This document shows, piece by piece, positions 61,833 to 64,000 of a stretch of 64,000 nucleotides of DNA. Both the position numbers and the translations under genes were made by a program. Below the pieces are notes generated by a model. It ran no database searches, had not been told where the DNA came from, and was given only the letters and a program-made list of their open reading frames with translations. Origin of the DNA: Lithodes maja (Eukaryota > Arthropoda > Malacostraca > Decapoda > Lithodidae). How positions within the stretch are numbered: the stretch's first letter is position 1; the number at the start of each line of letters is the position of its first letter. The stretch lies in assembly GCA_037953745.1 (NCBI GenBank), contig JBAKBP010001609.1, positions 1 to 64,000 of the forward strand, given 5' to 3'.

Positions 61833-64000
61833 CTACGACTGATCATCCACCCTTGATAAACAATCCGAGATCACATTGTCACATCCAGCAATATGACGGA
61901 TGTCCAGGTTATACTCCTGCAACATCAAAGACCACCTGGTCAGTCTCATATTGCGATTGTGAAATTGATTCAGGAATCTCAACGGGTGATGATCAGTGTA
62001 GATAACCACGACTGGGCCATAGGCTGGAACATACACCTCGAAGTGCCTGAGCGACAGCACAATCGCCAGTAATTCCTTTTCTATTGTAGAATAGTTCTTT
62101 TGTGCAGCATTGAACTTCTTAGAAAAGAAACTTACTGGGTGTTCCACACCTTCATTGTCTGTCTGTAGCAAGACGGCACCAGCCCCTACACCACTAGCAT
62201 CTGTTGCCAGCTGAAAAGGCCTGTTAAAGTCTGGGGCCCTGAGTATCGGGTGAGTACATAGCAAATGTTTCACCAAAGTGAAAGCCTTTTCACACTCAGG
62301 TGCCCACAAAAACTTTTTGTCTTTAGATAACAAATCTGTGAGAGGTGCCAACACCGTTGAGTAACCTTTTATGAAGCGTCTGTAGTAGCCTATCATACCC
62401 AAGAATCTCATAACCTGCTTCTTGGTTGTTGGGTGCAGAAATTTATTGATAGCCTGTACCTTGTTCTGAGGAGGGCACACCTGTCCCCTTCCCACTACAA
62501 ACCCAAGGTACTGCACAGTGGCTTTTACGAAGTCACACTTTGCCAAATTTACTACCAGACCTGCTTCACTAAGTTTCCGGAACAAGGTCTCAAGGTGCTC
62601 ACAATGGCTCTCAAAGTCGTCATCATAAATGATTACATCGTCCAAATATACGGTGCAATTTGGAATGTCCTTTACAATTTCATTCATCAGGTTCTGAAAC
62701 GTTGCTGGTGCATTCTTAAGTCCGTAAGGCATAACATTGCACCGGTAGGTACTCCCGTCCACAACAAAACCACATACCTCTTTAGCACGCTCGGACAAAG
62801 GTACTTGCCAGTAACCTTTTACTAAATCTACTTTAGACAAAAAACAAGCATTACCAATTTTGTCAACACTATCATCAACCCGAGGAAGAGGATATGGGTT
62901 AGTTGGAGTCAAACCGTTTAACCTACGGAAATCAATACAAAAGCGTACCTTGCCATCTGGCTTAGGCTGCAGTGTTATGGGGGAAGTCCACTTAACTGTG
63001 CCTTTCTCTATCAACCCTCTACCGAGCATATACTCCAACTCATCCCTCAGAGCTGGTAGTTTTATGGGGGGCACACGGTACGGGATTGACTTAAAGGGTA
63101 TATGGTCCCCCACGTCAACATCATGCATAGCCTGAGTAGTGAGGCCTGGGTGTTCAGCAAATACAGTGGGGTATGAACCGAACAACTGACGGATAGCATC
63201 AAACTGCAGCTCAGGCAAATGAGCTATAGCCTCGTCAGCCCTTAGGCTCGAGTTCCCCGCCCACTGATCCGCTGAAACATGTTGATCCCAGCTATCCTCC
63301 TCCGAAGCTTGACTGTCCCCCTCTCCTTCTCCACCACGGCCGCAATAAGCCAACACAGGGACAGTGAGAGGCTCAGAGGGGCGCCTCACATACTCTTTAA
63401 TAAGGTTCACGTGACATAACTGGTTCTTTTTCCTCCTGTCTGGAGTGGCAACAAGGTAATCTAAGTCTGACATTTTTTCTACAATTTTATAAGGTCCAGT
63501 GTACTTCGCAGAGAGGGGGTTACCAACCAAAGGCAACAAAATTAATACCTCTTGTCCTACAGTGAACTTCCGGAGCCTCACTTTGCGATCATACCTGTCC
63601 TTCATCAAAGCTTGTGATTCTGTCAAATTTCTACCTGCCATCTCCAGACTCTTAAGCATGCGCTCACGGCTTTCAAGCACATACTTTAATAATGGACAAG
63701 GCTGCACAGTCCCCTCCCAAATTTCTTTCAGCATGTTAAGGGGGCCCCTGACACGGTGTCCAAAAATCAGCTCGTTTGGACTAAATCCCAGGCTCTCACC
63801 AGGTACCTCCCGAGCAGCAAACAGCACATAAGGCAATCCAAGATCCCAATCCATACCGTTGTCAGCACAATAACACCTGAGCATGCTTTTAGGTGTAGCA
63901 TGCCACCGCTCAAGCACCCCTTGACTCTCAGGGTGATACGCTGACGATACTACTGCTCGTATCCCATGCTGTTGCATTGTTTGCTTGAACATGTTGGAGG
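61833..64000 (-). CDS. Gypsy-3 pol: integrase C-half, RT, RNase H (5' partial)
   Basis: An open minus frame of at least 719 codons reaching the window edge (first ATG 63992, but coding clearly continues upstream). Residue numbers count from that ATG: integrase SAYHPESQGVLERWH (catalytic Glu, about 25), FSPNELIFGHRVRGPL, GPY/F module AKYTGPYKIVEKMSD (about 175); then a spacer and RT (IEKGTVKWTSPITLQPKPDG, RFCIDFRRLN, SKVDLVKGYWQVPL, TVYLDDVIIYDDD with catalytic YLDD near 446); RNase H (FLWAPECEKAF, LATDASGVGAGAVL near 596, IYTDHHPLRFL), ending SRVDDQS. No stop or frameshift is seen, so this may be a functional copy. Confidence 0.9.
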   Translation of the reverse strand, partial: SNMFKQTMQQHGIRAVVSSAYHPESQGVLERWHATPKSMLRCYCADNGMDWDLGLPYVLFAAREVPGESLGFSPNELIFGHRVRGPLNMLKEIWEGTVQPCPLLKYVLESRERMLKSLEMAGRNLTESQALMKDRYDRKVRLRKFTVGQEVLILLPLVGNPLSAKYTGPYKIVEKMSDLDYLVATPDRRKKNQLCHVNLIKEYVRRPSEPLTVPVLAYCGRGGEGEGDSQASEEDSWDQHVSADQWAGNSSLRADEAIAHLPELQFDAIRQLFGSYPTVFAEHPGLTTQAMHDVDVGDHIPFKSIPYRVPPIKLPALRDELEYMLGRGLIEKGTVKWTSPITLQPKPDGKVRFCIDFRRLNGLTPTNPYPLPRVDDSVDKIGNACFLSKVDLVKGYWQVPLSERAKEVCGFVVDGSTYRCNVMPYGLKNAPATFQNLMNEIVKDIPNCTVYLDDVIIYDDDFESHCEHLETLFRKLSEAGLVVNLAKCDFVKATVQYLGFVVGRGQVCPPQNKVQAINKFLHPTTKKQVMRFLGMIGYYRRFIKGYSTVLAPLTDLLSKDKKFLWAPECEKAFTLVKHLLCTHPILRAPDFNRPFQLATDASGVGAGAVLLQTDNEGVEHPVSFFSKKFNAAQKNYSTIEKELLAIVLSLRHFEVYVPAYGPVVVIYTDHHPLRFLNQFHNRNMRLTRWSLMLQEYNLDIRHIAGCDNVISDCLSRVDDQS

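Larger units (their letters stand above)
59671..64000 (-). mobile_element. Gypsy-3: Gmr1-like LTR retrotransposon, 3' part (runs off window)
   Basis: The 3' LTR (59671-61519), polypurine tract and pol on the minus strand; gag, protease, the start of integrase and the 5' LTR are outside. Integrase precedes RT and RNase H, the reverse of ordinary Ty3/Gypsy. Protein and termini are closely related to Gypsy-1. Inserted in the 3' part of Gypsy-2. Confidence 0.9.

Overview
This window holds no recognisable host gene, tRNA, rRNA or CRISPR array. It is a eukaryotic intergenic region made almost entirely of transposable elements nested inside one another. The mixture (CR1/L2-type LINEs, an APE-endonuclease LINE of the kind often annotated 'craniofacial development protein 2-like', BEL/Pao elements, Ty3/Gypsy elements with long LTRs, many TTAA-flanked MITEs, and abundant (TA)n, (CA)n and (ATT)n) suits a large, repeat-rich invertebrate genome. 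A crustacean or other arthropod is my best guess. That is inference, because no host gene anchors it.

Layout. 1-2552: CR1 LINE copy CR1-1 (+), entering from the left edge. 2553-2869: microsatellites. 2901-4236: a diverged CR1 (CR1-B, +). 4237-8760: an APE-type LINE (-) split in two by CR1-2 (4578-8145, -). 8778-10839: (TA)n, sequence I cannot assign, and a LINE 3' relic. 10840-11105 and 38505-40368: the two halves of one LINE (LINE H-1, +), separated by a 27.4 kb BEL/Pao element (BEL1, -, 11106-38504). BEL1 is swollen by later insertions: a complete Gypsy element with two 1784-bp LTRs (Gypsy-1, 19483-27275, +), two solo LTRs of related families (15831-18095 and 29394-31212), CR1-3 (about 31237-37238, +), LINE and SINE fragments, and TTAA MITEs. 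40369-59670: a second Gypsy element (Gypsy-2, +), split by LINE H-2 (42694-46316, -), two MITEs and a complete 8.0 kb BEL element (BEL2, 50436-58439, -). 59671-64000: the 3' LTR and pol of a third Gypsy (Gypsy-3, -) that runs off the right edge.

How the parts work. LTR elements encode gag (capsid and zinc-knuckle nucleocapsid), protease, reverse transcriptase, RNase H and integrase. LINEs encode an ORF1 plus an endonuclease-RT. MITEs and SINEs are mobilised in trans. Nearly every copy is broken by nonsense codons, frameshifts, deletions or later insertions. The least damaged are BEL2 (two frame changes) and the Gypsy-3 pol fragment (open to the edge).

Most notable: (1) BEL2 has an extra 206-residue SGNH/GDSL-hydrolase-like ORF between its 5' LTR and gag, preceded by a duplicated copy of the gag leader. 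(2) Gypsy-3 and Gypsy-1 place integrase before reverse transcriptase (Gmr1-like order), and the Gypsy-1 capsid resembles a SCAN domain. (3) The two BEL1 LTRs act as reciprocal filled and empty sites for two MITEs, showing insertion exactly at TTAA. (4) A SINE-like element shares its 3' end with a LINE fragment in the same window.
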